Below, piece by piece: positions 35,984 to 44,297 of a DNA stretch of 64,000 nt; within the stretch, counting starts at the first letter, position 1; each line of letters begins with the position of its first letter. The notes under the pieces are model-generated. The model was not told the DNA's origin and ran no database searches. It was given only the letters and a program-made list of their open reading frames with translations. The stretch lies in assembly GCA_937941715.1 (NCBI GenBank), contig CALDGX010000085.1, forward strand, positions 1 to 64,000, read 5' to 3'. The position numbers were made by a program, and so were the translations under genes. This DNA comes from an uncultured Chloracidobacterium sp. (GTDB taxonomy: Bacteria; Acidobacteriota; Blastocatellia; Pyrinomonadales; Pyrinomonadaceae).

Positions 35984-37084
35984 TTATCGCTGTGCGGCGA
36001 GCCCCTCACGCACATCGAAAACGAGTGCGGCCGCGCCGAATTTGTCGATGAAGCTCTCTTTAGACGTCGTTAAGAATGTCTGCGTTTTTCCGTCAAGAAA
36101 TTCGAGCAACTGCCCGATGCGGCGAAAGTCGAGTTCGGCGTCAATATCGTCCAGCAGAAAGATCGGATACTCGCCGCGAGTCGCGTGAAAGACAGCGATA
36201 TTAGCAAGCTGCAGCAGCAAAAGGGCGCTTCGCTGTTGACCGGAAGAGCCGAATCGGCGGATGTCGTGGCCGTCAAAACTGATCTCGAGATCGTCGCGGT
36301 GAGTTCCGATCAGTGCATGGCCCGATGCAAGCTCTGCTTGCACTCGGAGTTCCAGTCTTTCGGTGACCAAAGTCTCATAATCCGCGAGATCGCCCTTGCT
36401 CTCGAGTGACGACAGATACCTTATCGAGAGTTCCTCGCGAGCAAATAGCTTTTTTTCGAGAACCTCATTTATCCGCTCTACAAATCGGACCCGTGCCCGG
36501 TGGATACGCGCCGACAGTGCCGCCAATTGTTCGTTCCAAGGTGCGAGGAGTTCGGACACCTTTTCCATTGAATAATTATTCTCGCGGGCGGAGATGAGCA
36601 GCGAATTCTTCTGCCGCACGACGCGATTGTAGTCGGTGAGCGTCTGGACGAAAGGCGGATGCAGCGAGACGATGCCTCCATCAAGAAATCGCCTTCGTGC
36701 GTCGGGACCTCCGCGAATTATCTCGAGTTCGTCGGCGTTAAAGATGACCGCGTGCATTTGGCCGAGATATCGCTGGACCGTCTCCTTTTTGTCGTTGATC
36801 GACAGAGTTTTGGTATTGCCATCCAAGGCGACCTGCAGTTTTCGCTTGATCTCAGGCGATTCGCGAACCATTCCTGAGACAACCGCGAGGCGTTCGCCGA
36901 ATCGTATCGCTTCGGTCAATTTTGGAGTCTTGAATGATTTGGTCAGCCCAAGAAGATATATTGCTTCCAACCAGTTCGTTTTCCCGTGTCCGTTTTCGCC
37001 CACCAGGATGTTTAGCCCGCTGCTGAAGGCAATCTTCCCATTTAGATTGCGAAAATTGTAGATTTCGAGAGATTCGAGCAGCAT
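35984..37084 (-). CDS. recF: Recombination and repair ATPase RecF
   Basis: A 366-residue SMC-like ATPase that loads RecA at gaps with RecO and RecR. The N-terminus reads LLESLEIYNFRNL, and Walker A is VGENGHGKTNWLEAIY. The RecF block RRRFLDGGIVSLHP is present, along with the signature region RRFGSSGQQRSALLLLQLA and Walker B FLLDDIDAELD. The central part is coiled-coil. gyrB follows on the same strand. Upstream is a divergent thioredoxin gene instead of dnaN, so the classical dnaA-dnaN-recF-gyrB string has been broken. Confidence 0.95.
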   Translation of the reverse strand: MLLESLEIYNFRNLNGKIAFSSGLNILVGENGHGKTNWLEAIYLLGLTKSFKTPKLTEAIRFGERLAVVSGMVRESPEIKRKLQVALDGNTKTLSINDKKETVQRYLGQMHAVIFNADELEIIRGGPDARRRFLDGGIVSLHPPFVQTLTDYNRVVRQKNSLLISARENNYSMEKVSELLAPWNEQLAALSARIHRARVRFVERINEVLEKKLFAREELSIRYLSSLESKGDLADYETLVTERLELRVQAELASGHALIGTHRDDLEISFDGHDIRRFGSSGQQRSALLLLQLANIAVFHATRGEYPIFLLDDIDAELDFRRIGQLLEFLDGKTQTFLTTSKESFIDKFGAAALVFDVREGLAAQR

Positions 37085-37233
37085 CTGTCAGATTTTAACA
37101 TTTATGCGAAGGGCAGTCCTTGGACAGTGATTCGTGCCGTCTTTTAATTTTCTGAAAATTGCGGGAAATGGCACTTTGTATTATTAGGTGTTAAATTTTT
37201 TTTAACACAGTGTGTCTTTATCGAACGATTCGT

Positions 37234-37743
37234 ATGCCTTTGTCCAAGATCCTTCTGATCATCGCCCTGCTCGTCACACCCTCGGTCGCCCAGAACATTC
37301 TGCGTGTTGGTGATATGTCGCCGCAGTTCGCCGCCCCTGGAATGAACGATACCTTTTTTGACCTTTCGGCAATGCGGAACTCGGTGGTGCTGGTGACATT
37401 TTGGTCGACACAATGTGAGATCTGCCGACACGAAATACCACAGCTTAATCAGTTCAAAAAGCGATTTGAAGGTCGCGGCGTCGTGTTCCTGGCTGTGACC
37501 ATGGAAAGCGAGAGTCGTGTGGAGCCGTTTCTGCGATCCAACAAATTTGACTTTTCAGTCATTCCGAATGGATTCGGAATTGTCCTGCAGTTTGCCGACC
37601 GAGACAAGAAGGGTCAAATGGATATGGGATTCCCGGCCTATTACGTTGTTGATCGAAACGGACGGGTCGCATACCGCTCGAGCGGTTGGGACAAGGTTCC
37701 GGAGATGGCATCGCAGATCGATCGCCTCCTCGCCTCAAATTAG
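37234..37743 (+). CDS. Exported TlpA/redoxin-type thioredoxin
   Basis: A 169-residue exported protein with a signal peptide ending near PSVAQ. The thioredoxin fold starts at VGDMSPQFAAPGMND and carries the redox motif WSTQCEICRHEIP. The YYVVDRNGRV segment supplies the cis-proline region with the preceding GFPA. Such proteins reduce disulphides in periplasmic proteins or cytochrome maturation partners. No cytochrome gene is adjacent. I start at ATG 37234 because the upstream extension lacks a signal-like feature; no ribosome binding site is evident. A second, distinct TlpA-like gene follows at 37881 after a terminator. Confidence 0.82.
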   Translation: MPLSKILLIIALLVTPSVAQNILRVGDMSPQFAAPGMNDTFFDLSAMRNSVVLVTFWSTQCEICRHEIPQLNQFKKRFEGRGVVFLAVTMESESRVEPFLRSNKFDFSVIPNGFGIVLQFADRDKKGQMDMGFPAYYVVDRNGRVAYRSSGWDKVPEMASQIDRLLASN

Positions 37744-37766
37744 AAAATTAAAAATCTCAGGAATAA

Positions 37767-37812
37767 CGGCCTCGATCCCGGATATGGGTACCGAGGCCGC
37801 TTTGGTTTTATA
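37767..37812 (+). terminator. Terminator after the first thioredoxin gene
   Basis: CGGCCTCG (37767-37774) pairs with CGAGGCCG (37792-37799), followed by CTTTGGTTTTAT. It separates the two thioredoxin-like genes. Confidence 0.6.
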
Positions 37813-37880
37813 TTTCTGAGTATTCGATTAGAATCGCCCTTTAACTTATTACAAAATGGGTTTCTGTAAGTGGAGGAGAT

Positions 37881-38399
37881 ATGCGCATCATTCTGATCGT
37901 CGCCGCCGTCGCGGTGTTTTCGAGCGTGGCACTCGGGCAGCAGGATTATCGACTGGTCGGTAAACTGCCGGCACCGATGATGAAGTTAGAGGATCTGAGC
38001 GGAAGCAAGTTCGACACGTCGGCGTTTCGGGGAAAGCTCGTTGTCTACAATTTGTGGTTTGTGGGCTGCCCGCCCTGTATGGAAGAGATCCCAAAGCTGA
38101 ACGAGATCGTCAATGAATTTGCCGGTAAGGATGTCGAGTTCGTTGCGCTTTCGACGAGCGATGCGGTCGATATCAACAAGTTCATCGCCAAAACGCCGTT
38201 CAAATATCGCATGGTCCCGAGTGCCGGCCGCGAGATGCTTATCAATTTTGGCCAAGCTGGTAAGGACGGTTCGCTGAACGTGCCGTTTCCGACGCATATC
38301 GTAGTCAGCCGAGCGGGATTTATCGAGTATCGCGAGACCGGACTCAAGGGTGTCGAGGGTGTTCGTGAGATCCTGCGGCGAGAAACTGCTCCGAAATAG
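37881..38399 (+). CDS. Second exported TlpA-type thioredoxin
   Basis: A 172-residue exported protein with a signal peptide ending SVALGQ and GGAGG just before the ATG. The redox site is FVGCPPCMEEIPKLNEI near residue 62, the classical TlpA/ResA WCxPC-like motif with Cys-Pro-Pro-Cys. VPFPTHIVVSRAG provides the cis-Pro loop. Likely a periplasmic thiol-disulphide reductase. It is distinct in active site (CPPC) from its upstream neighbour (CEIC). tRNA-Ser follows 49 bases later with its own promoter. Confidence 0.86.
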   Translation: MRIILIVAAVAVFSSVALGQQDYRLVGKLPAPMMKLEDLSGSKFDTSAFRGKLVVYNLWFVGCPPCMEEIPKLNEIVNEFAGKDVEFVALSTSDAVDINKFIAKTPFKYRMVPSAGREMLINFGQAGKDGSLNVPFPTHIVVSRAGFIEYRETGLKGVEGVREILRRETAPK

Positions 38400-38400
38400 T

Positions 38401-38429
38401 TTGTCTGCGGCGTAAATTTGGGTTATATT
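38401..38429 (+). promoter_or_regulatory. Promoter of tRNA-Ser
   Basis: TTGTCT at 38401-38406 and TATATT at 38424-38429, with a 17-base spacer. Transcription would begin near 38437, about 12 bases before the tRNA. Confidence 0.5.
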
Positions 38430-38448
38430 TCTGAATTGCCTCGATTGC

Positions 38449-38534
38449 GGAGAGGTAGCCTAATTGGTAAGGCAGTAGTCTTGAAAACTACCGCGAGTGA
38501 TCGCTTGCAGGTTCGAGTCCTGTCCTCTCCGCCA
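38449..38534 (+). tRNA. tRNA-Ser (anticodon UGA)
   Basis: The acceptor stem is GGAGAGG (38449-38455) with CCTCTCC (38524-38530), then G and an encoded CCA (38532-38534). The D arm is GCCT/AGGC. The anticodon arm GTAGT/ACTAC encloses CTTGAAA, so the anticodon is TGA (38482-38484), reading UCA-type serine codons. A long variable arm (GCGA/TCGC) marks it as class II. The T arm contains TTCGAGT. The 7-bp acceptor stem and UGA anticodon rule out tRNA-Sec. Confidence 0.95.
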
Positions 38535-38637
38535 CCTTTTTATCATCTACAATATTGTTTTTTTGATGCCGTACGGAAAATGCCCGGAAGATCGTCGCCG
38601 TATTACATAAAAATTACGGTCGGTCCGGAGATTTTTC

Positions 38638-38665
38638 TTGATTTGCTACAGCGTTATGGTATAGC
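38638..38665 (+). promoter_or_regulatory. Promoter of the TetR regulator and acyl-CoA ligase operon
   Basis: TTGATT at 38638-38643 and TATAGC at 38660-38665, with a 16-base spacer. The palindromic operator lies 11 bases downstream, over the expected start of transcription. Confidence 0.45.
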
Positions 38666-38676
38666 CTAGTGCAAAC

Positions 38677-38694
38677 TGAATGATGGTTCATTCA
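38677..38694. promoter_or_regulatory. Candidate FadR-type operator
   Basis: TGAATGA (38677-38683) and TCATTCA (38688-38694) form a perfect 7-bp inverted repeat with spacer TGGT. It sits 12 bases upstream of the regulator ATG. The arms and spacing match what I recall of the Bacillus FadR (YsiA) consensus TGAATGA-N4-TCATTCA. Autoregulation by the adjacent TetR protein is the simplest reading. Confidence 0.7.
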
Positions 38695-38705
38695 TAATCT
38701 GCACT

Positions 38706-39323
38706 ATGTCTCGTGAAAACCGGAGCGGCCAATCGGCAAAACCCGTCGTGATCGACAAACGCGAAGCGATCCTTCGCGCGGCAATAAAGGTGTTTGCCGT
38801 AAAGGGCTATTTCAACTCAAAGGTAGCTGATATCGCGGGCCAGGCCGGTATCGCCGACGGGACCGTCTATCTGTACTTTAAGAGCAAGGAAGAGGTACTT
38901 CACTCGATATTCGACCGTGCGATGAGCGAGTTTATCGACGAGGGAAAACGCGAAATCGAATTGATCGCTGCGCCTGAGGACCGTATACGAAGGATCGCAA
39001 AGCTGCATTTGGAAAAGCTCGGATCGGACCGGGACATGGCCGTTGTCTTTCAGGTGGAGTTGCGCGGCTCGACCAAATTCATGCAGGAGTTTTCGGCGGC
39101 GGGCTTTAGCGAATATCTCGACATTATCCGGCAGACGATCGAGGACGGGCAGAACGCCGGTGTCTTTCGAAACGATATCAAGCCGATCGTATGTGCCAAG
39201 ATACTGTACGGCGCGCTTGATGAAATGGTAACGAATTGGATCTTGTCAAAAAGATCTTATCCGCTCGAGCCGATGGCTGACGAGGTATTAAGGATATTCT
39301 TTGGAGGCGTAATGACCGCATGA
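38706..39323 (+). CDS. TetR family regulator, FadR-like
   Basis: A 205-residue DNA-binding protein. The N-terminal helix-turn-helix is typical TetR: REAILRAAIKVFAVKGYFNSKVADIAGQAGIADGTVYLYFKSKEE. The C-terminal ligand domain (FQVELRGSTKFMQEFSAAGFSEYLDIIR, then YGALDEMVTNWIL) resembles the FadR group that senses long-chain acyl-CoA. Its last four bases overlap the start of the acyl-CoA ligase gene (ATGA), so both are translated together. A perfect TGAATGA/TCATTCA palindrome lies between its promoter and start codon. The likely role is to repress fatty acid activation until acyl-CoA builds up. Confidence 0.88.
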   Translation: MSRENRSGQSAKPVVIDKREAILRAAIKVFAVKGYFNSKVADIAGQAGIADGTVYLYFKSKEEVLHSIFDRAMSEFIDEGKREIELIAAPEDRIRRIAKLHLEKLGSDRDMAVVFQVELRGSTKFMQEFSAAGFSEYLDIIRQTIEDGQNAGVFRNDIKPIVCAKILYGALDEMVTNWILSKRSYPLEPMADEVLRIFFGGVMTA

Positions 39324-41173
39324 CCGAGAATCCGGCCACAACGTCACCTGCCTCCCGCGGCATTCCGCTAACGCCGGACGAACCGCGCACGCTTGCGGAC
39401 CTTTTCCTTCAGTCCGCCCAAAAATTTGATCTACCAGACGCTTTGAATTTTAAGGCTGATGGCCAATGGCGATCGATAACATCGGCGAAAATGATCGAAC
39501 GGGCCGAGAATATTGCCCTCGGCCTGCATTCCCTCGGGCTCGCAAAAGGAGATCGGGCGGCGATCTTGGCGGGTAACTCGCCGGAATGGACGCTTTCGGA
39601 TGCCGGATGCCAGTTTGGCGGAATTGTCGACGTTCCGATCTACACAACACTATCGCCGAATTCGGTGAGTTACATTATCAAGGATTCGCAGACGCGGGTA
39701 TTTTTTATACAAAATGCCGCGATGTATGAACGCCTTCGCGATGCACTCGCCGGATGCGGATCTGTCGAAAAGCTGATCTTCTTTGACCGTACGGGTGTTG
39801 AAAGCGAGATAGCGATGTCGCTTGACGAGCTGGAGTCTGCCGGAGAAGAGCTTCGCCTGGCCCGGCCGGACCTTGCTCAAACGATGCGCGAAGCAGTTAA
39901 CCCAGAGGATGTCGCGACACTGATCTATACCAGCGGCACCACGGGAGAACCGAAAGGAGTGATGCTCAGCCACTCGAATCTCATCTCAAACACGATCGAC
40001 GCCAGCGAGAAATTCTCCTTTTCCGGTCACGACATCTCGCTTTCAGTGCTGCCGCTGTCGCATGTTTTTGAAAGGACAGGAATGTACGTTTACATACTCT
40101 CCGGTATGGGTGTTTACTTTGCCGAGTCAATCGAGAAGGTGCCCGATAACCTTAAAGAGGTCAAACCGACCATCTTCATTGGCGTGCCCCGCATCTTTGA
40201 AAAGGTCTATGAAAAGGCCCGCCTCTCGGCCGCGAGGAGCAGTCCGATACGTGAGCGTATTTTTGACTGGTCGATCGAGATCGCCAAAGAATTTGCCCTT
40301 GCAAATGAAAAGGGCACACCGGTGAGCGTAGCGCTGGCCGCCAAGCACAGTCTTGCAGACAAGATAGTTTACGCCAAGATGCGAGAGTTTTTCGGTGGGC
40401 GACTTCGGTTTTGCATTACGGGCGGTGCGGCACTTTCGGACGATATATATCTGATATTCACCGGTGCCGGCATTTCGATAATGCAGGGATACGGGCTGAC
40501 CGAAACGTCGCCGGTGATCTCTTCGAACAATCCCCTTGAGCATCGCCTGGGAACCGTCGGAAAACCGATCCGTAACGTTCGCGTCCGGATCGCAGCTGAC
40601 GGCGAAATAGAGGTAGCCGGACCCGGGGTCATGCTGGGTTATTACAATAAGGAAAAGGAAACGCGTGAGGTCTTTACCGATGATGGCTGGTTTAGGACCG
40701 GCGACATTGGCCATCTTGACGTCGACGGATTCCTGGAGATCACCGACCGCAAAAAGGAACTCTTCAAGACCTCAGGAGGTAAGTACATCGCTCCGACCCA
40801 TATCGAGCAGATGATAAAGCACTCGCGGTTTGTGAGTCAGGTCGTGCTTGTCGGCAATGAAAGGCGTTTCCCGGCGGCTCTGATCGTTCCTAACTTTGAA
40901 ATGCTCGAGTCATACGCTCATCTGAAAGAGCTTGATCTGAAGACACCCGCCGAATTCTGTGCAAACGCCAGGATCCAGAACCTATTTGAACGCCAGATCG
41001 CCGCCGTGACCGAGGGCTTGGCTCAGTTTGAAAAAGTAAAGAAATTTGTGCTTTTGGAAAATGAGCTGACTGTCGACGGCGGAGAACTTACGCCGACAAT
41101 GAAGGTAAAGCGGCGTGTGGTCGACGAAAAATATCGAGATCTGATCGACGAAATGTACGCCGATCAGAAGTGA
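39320..41173 (+). CDS. Long-chain fatty acid-CoA ligase
   Basis: A 617-residue AMP-forming ligase that activates fatty acids with ATP and CoA. The P-loop-like motif is LIYTSGTTGEPKGVMLSH near residue 200, the adenine motif is QGYGLTETSPVIS, and the hinge region is GWFRTGDIGHLDVDGFLEITDRKKELFKTSGGKYIAP. The length and the long insert before GLTETSP fit the FadD15-type group of long-chain ligases. There is no signal peptide; the enzyme is cytoplasmic or peripherally membrane bound. It is the second gene of the regulator operon, with a 4-base overlap. Confidence 0.93.
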   Translation: MTENPATTSPASRGIPLTPDEPRTLADLFLQSAQKFDLPDALNFKADGQWRSITSAKMIERAENIALGLHSLGLAKGDRAAILAGNSPEWTLSDAGCQFGGIVDVPIYTTLSPNSVSYIIKDSQTRVFFIQNAAMYERLRDALAGCGSVEKLIFFDRTGVESEIAMSLDELESAGEELRLARPDLAQTMREAVNPEDVATLIYTSGTTGEPKGVMLSHSNLISNTIDASEKFSFSGHDISLSVLPLSHVFERTGMYVYILSGMGVYFAESIEKVPDNLKEVKPTIFIGVPRIFEKVYEKARLSAARSSPIRERIFDWSIEIAKEFALANEKGTPVSVALAAKHSLADKIVYAKMREFFGGRLRFCITGGAALSDDIYLIFTGAGISIMQGYGLTETSPVISSNNPLEHRLGTVGKPIRNVRVRIAADGEIEVAGPGVMLGYYNKEKETREVFTDDGWFRTGDIGHLDVDGFLEITDRKKELFKTSGGKYIAPTHIEQMIKHSRFVSQVVLVGNERRFPAALIVPNFEMLESYAHLKELDLKTPAEFCANARIQNLFERQIAAVTEGLAQFEKVKKFVLLENELTVDGGELTPTMKVKRRVVDEKYRDLIDEMYADQK

Positions 41174-41179
41174 TCTCTA

Positions 41180-42169
41180 CTAGTAAAGAATGCTGGAGCC
41201 GAGCCCGCCGGTCATACTGCTGAGGCCGGTCCTGGCCGCGCCCGTCACAACCTCGAGTATGGTCTGACCGATACTCTTTTTGGCCTTGTCTACCTCGATG
41301 ATGTCATACGGTTCGAGCATCAGGTCTTTCTGCTGGCCTTTTTTGATTAGGTCGTAGTTTGCTGCGATCACCTCGCGATCCTTCGAATTTGGTTTAAGGC
41401 GATATATCTTGATGTCCTTGGTCTTTGCTTCCCGCCGCACACCGCCGATCTTGGCGATAGCTTCGGTCAGTGTCATCCCGCCTTCTTTCAAATAGATACC
41501 CTGCGGAGCAACCACCTCGCCGGTAACGTAGACCGGTGATGCCTTTTGAACGACGATGACGTCGCCCGGATATATGACGGGATTAGCTTCTTCCTTTCCG
41601 AGCTTCACGCTGGCGAGGCTGTACATTCGCGACGGCACGTCGGTCGCATCGCCTCCGGTGACCTTCCAGTCGCTGTCATCGCGCCCGTCGGAACACAACG
41701 GAGCTCTTGTGCGAAAAACCTGTATCATGCCGCCGGCTTCATCCTTTACGCCGCCCGAGATAGCTAGTATCTCGACAAGCGTCGCCTTTCGCATCAGAGT
41801 GATCTCCTGGGGCTTGTTGACCTCGCCATAGATCGTTGCCGGCGGCCGGCTCTTGCGTTCGGTCACACGGACACTGATCTGAGGATTTCGAAGGTACTTT
41901 GCAAGCAATGCGCTGATGTCGGCGCGAAGTTCGCGTTCGGAGCGACATTTTGCAACGACCGGCTTGTCGAAAAAAGGCACCTCGATCTTGCCGTCCTCGT
42001 CCACGGTCGCGACAAAATCGAACTGCGGTTCGCCGAGTACCTTTCCGGTGATCTCATCGCCGGGGCCGACCATATAACCCTTTTGTACGGGCACGTCAGC
42101 CGGTACCGTCTGACCAAAACCGATCGCCGAAAGTCCTAATATAAATAAAGCTAAAACCGCACCTTTCAT
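41180..42169 (-). CDS. Wza-like polysaccharide export protein
   Basis: A 329-residue exported protein with a signal peptide ending IGFGQ. It begins the mature part with YMVGPGDEITGKVLGEPQFDFVATVDEDGKIEVPF, the polysaccharide export (Poly_export) domain, followed by SLBB-type beta-grasp segments (ATIYGEVNKPQEITLMRKATLVEILAISGGV and VYVTGEVVAPQGIYLKEGGMTLTEAIAKIGGV). Such proteins form the outer-membrane channel for capsule or exopolysaccharide. The usual lipobox cysteine is not visible, so it may not be a lipoprotein. It is divergent from the dehydratase gene and probably serves the same glycan. Confidence 0.88.
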   Translation of the reverse strand: MKGAVLALFILGLSAIGFGQTVPADVPVQKGYMVGPGDEITGKVLGEPQFDFVATVDEDGKIEVPFFDKPVVAKCRSERELRADISALLAKYLRNPQISVRVTERKSRPPATIYGEVNKPQEITLMRKATLVEILAISGGVKDEAGGMIQVFRTRAPLCSDGRDDSDWKVTGGDATDVPSRMYSLASVKLGKEEANPVIYPGDVIVVQKASPVYVTGEVVAPQGIYLKEGGMTLTEAIAKIGGVRREAKTKDIKIYRLKPNSKDREVIAANYDLIKKGQQKDLMLEPYDIIEVDKAKKSIGQTILEVVTGAARTGLSSMTGGLGSSILY

Positions 42170-42270
42170 CGTAAAACCTCACAACTGCGCCGCTAAAGGA
42201 TAACCTACAAAAAGGCGCTATACAACCGTTTTTCGGTTGCCGGAGTATCAATTTGGATGAGTATTTTGCA

Positions 42271-42300
42271 TTGACAGTTGCGCTGTGGTCAAAGTAATTT
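42271..42300 (+). promoter_or_regulatory. Sigma70-type promoter of the dehydratase gene
   Basis: Perfect TTGACA at 42271-42276, then 18 bases and TAATTT at 42295-42300. The start codon follows at 42339. A CAACCG/CGGTTG hairpin at 42223-42239 lies upstream between the divergent genes. Confidence 0.5.
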
Positions 42301-42338
42301 CAGAATAAAAGCACTCGTGAACGAATTTGCTTAGGTAA

Positions 42339-44291
42339 ATGAATCAAGACGATCAGATCAATGAGAATTTTTGGTTCCTGCGGCGTCCGCTTCAGTTTTT
42401 GGCGGATGTGGTGGTTTTGTGCGCTGCATTTTTTATCGCATATCTTCCTGCAGTTAACATTCAACTCGGCGAATATTATGTCGAGACCGCTCTCCGCCAA
42501 CTTCCCTTTGTGATCCTCGTACAGCTTTCGACGCTGTTCCTCGTCGGGGCTTATTCGATCATTTGGCGTTACGTGAGCATCGAGGATATAAAGGTCTTTC
42601 TCAAGGCCGCAGCGATTTCGGGTGCCATCCTGATCATCTTTCGGTTTCTGTTGATGTTTACTGAATTCAACTGGTGGCAGGTTCCGATCTCCGTGATCTT
42701 GATCGACACTATGATGGCGTTCGGCGGACTACTGGCCCTGAGGATCACTCGCCGATTTGTTTACGAGCTGGATGAAAAGAATCGCATGCATTCCGGCCGG
42801 AAGCGGGGTAAACAGAAACCGACGTTGCTTGTCGGAGCCGGACGAATGGGGGCAACGCTGGCCAAGGAAATGCTTGGCAGAAAGGATGCCGAGCTCGAGA
42901 TACGTGGTTTTGTCGATGACGATCCGCGAAAGCGCGGCGGGAGCGTAAGCGGGGTCAAGGTGCTCGGCACGACCCACGACCTGCCCCGTTTGGTCGACGA
43001 ACTGAACATTAAACAGGTCGTTCTCGCCATCGATCAGGCTCAGGGCAAAGAGATACGCCGGATAATGGACGTTTGCAGTGCGATCCCTGTCAAGGCCCAG
43101 ATCGTTCCCAGCCTGAACGAGATCGCTCATGGACGCGTGTCCGTAAGCCGAATTCGCGATGTACAGATCGAGGACCTGCTTGGCCGCGAACCCATCGAGC
43201 TCGACGACGAGAATCTTCACGAATTCCTGACCGACAAGACGGTAATGGTGACCGGGGCGGGCGGTTCGATCGGTTCCGAATTGGTCAGACAGATCACCAA
43301 CTACTCACCGAAACAGGTCCTGCTGGTCGAGCGGGCGGAGTTCTTTCTATTTCAGATCGGCCGCGAACTTACCAATTCCTTTAGTGACGCTCGATTTGTC
43401 CCGCTGATTGCTGATATCGGTGACGAACCGAGAATGCGCGAGATATTTTCTCAATTCCGTCCCGACGTGATCTTTCATGCGGCGGCTCATAAACATGTAC
43501 CTCTGATGGAGATAAATGCGTCCGAGGCGATCAAGAACAATGTTTTTGCGACCCGGAAACTGGGCGAACTTGCGGGCGAATTCGGGGCGACTGATTTCGT
43601 CATGATCTCGACTGACAAGGCCGTCAACCCGACGTCCATAATGGGAGCGTCAAAACGGATCGCCGAGATCGTGATCCAGGACCTTAATCATTCGTATTCG
43701 ACCAACTATATCGCGGTCAGATTTGGTAACGTCCTCGGCTCGGCAGGTTCGGTCGTCCCCATCTTTCGCGAGCAGATCGAAAGGGGAGAGCCGATCACCG
43801 TTACGGACCGCGAGATGACACGCTATTTTATGACTATTCCCGAGGCGTCACAGCTTGTCCTGCAGGCCGGTGCCCTCGGTGAAGGCGGCGAGATCTTTAT
43901 TCTCGATATGGGCCAGCCGGTCAAGATACTCGACCTCGCCGAAGATATGATCAGGCTGTCGGGCCTGACCCCTTATGAGGATATCGACATCCGGTTTACG
44001 GGTATACGCAAGGGCGAGAAGCTGTTCGAGGAGCTCGAGATAACCGGCGAAAATCTGCTCAAGACTCGGCACCCGAAGATCTTTATCGGCAAGATCGCCA
44101 CCTATTCAAGGCCCGAGGTCGAGAATATCCTCCGCGAATTTAAGGCGGCGGTCGAAGCTCAGAGTGAGATGCGGATCAGGAGTGTCTTTAACGAATTTTT
44201 GCCCGAGGCTACCATTACGCAGATCGAACCGGCCGTTGCTGAAGAGAATCTGCTTGCGCAAAATGCACGACTCGGCTCGGCCGAGAAATAG
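42339..44291 (+). CDS. Membrane nucleotide-sugar 4,6-dehydratase (WbpM/PglF/CapD family)
   Basis: A 650-residue inner membrane enzyme that makes a 4-keto-6-deoxy UDP-sugar, the first step to many bacterial deoxy-amino sugars. Four membrane helices occupy about residues 15-130. A first Rossmann module has LLVGAGRMGATLAKEML; the catalytic one begins TVMVTGAGGSIGSELVRQI near residue 303. The active-site segment STDKAVNPTSIMGASKR has Met-x3-Lys in place of the usual Tyr-x3-Lys, which is normal for this family. It is followed 6 bases later by galE and lies opposite the Wza-like exporter. Together they suggest exopolysaccharide or O-antigen assembly. Confidence 0.93.
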   Translation: MNQDDQINENFWFLRRPLQFLADVVVLCAAFFIAYLPAVNIQLGEYYVETALRQLPFVILVQLSTLFLVGAYSIIWRYVSIEDIKVFLKAAAISGAILIIFRFLLMFTEFNWWQVPISVILIDTMMAFGGLLALRITRRFVYELDEKNRMHSGRKRGKQKPTLLVGAGRMGATLAKEMLGRKDAELEIRGFVDDDPRKRGGSVSGVKVLGTTHDLPRLVDELNIKQVVLAIDQAQGKEIRRIMDVCSAIPVKAQIVPSLNEIAHGRVSVSRIRDVQIEDLLGREPIELDDENLHEFLTDKTVMVTGAGGSIGSELVRQITNYSPKQVLLVERAEFFLFQIGRELTNSFSDARFVPLIADIGDEPRMREIFSQFRPDVIFHAAAHKHVPLMEINASEAIKNNVFATRKLGELAGEFGATDFVMISTDKAVNPTSIMGASKRIAEIVIQDLNHSYSTNYIAVRFGNVLGSAGSVVPIFREQIERGEPITVTDREMTRYFMTIPEASQLVLQAGALGEGGEIFILDMGQPVKILDLAEDMIRLSGLTPYEDIDIRFTGIRKGEKLFEELEITGENLLKTRHPKIFIGKIATYSRPEVENILREFKAAVEAQSEMRIRSVFNEFLPEATITQIEPAVAEENLLAQNARLGSAEK

Positions 44292-44297
44292 AGATCA

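Noticed and set aside
38449..38534. tRNA-Sec to match the selD finding
   Set aside because: The anticodon is TGA (Ser) and the acceptor stem has seven pairs. tRNA-Sec has anticodon TCA and a longer acceptor stem.
42223..42239. CAACCG/CGGTTG hairpin between the Wza-like and dehydratase genes as an operator or terminator
   Set aside because: Arms are only six bases with a T5 loop, and no second copy was seen. It could be chance.
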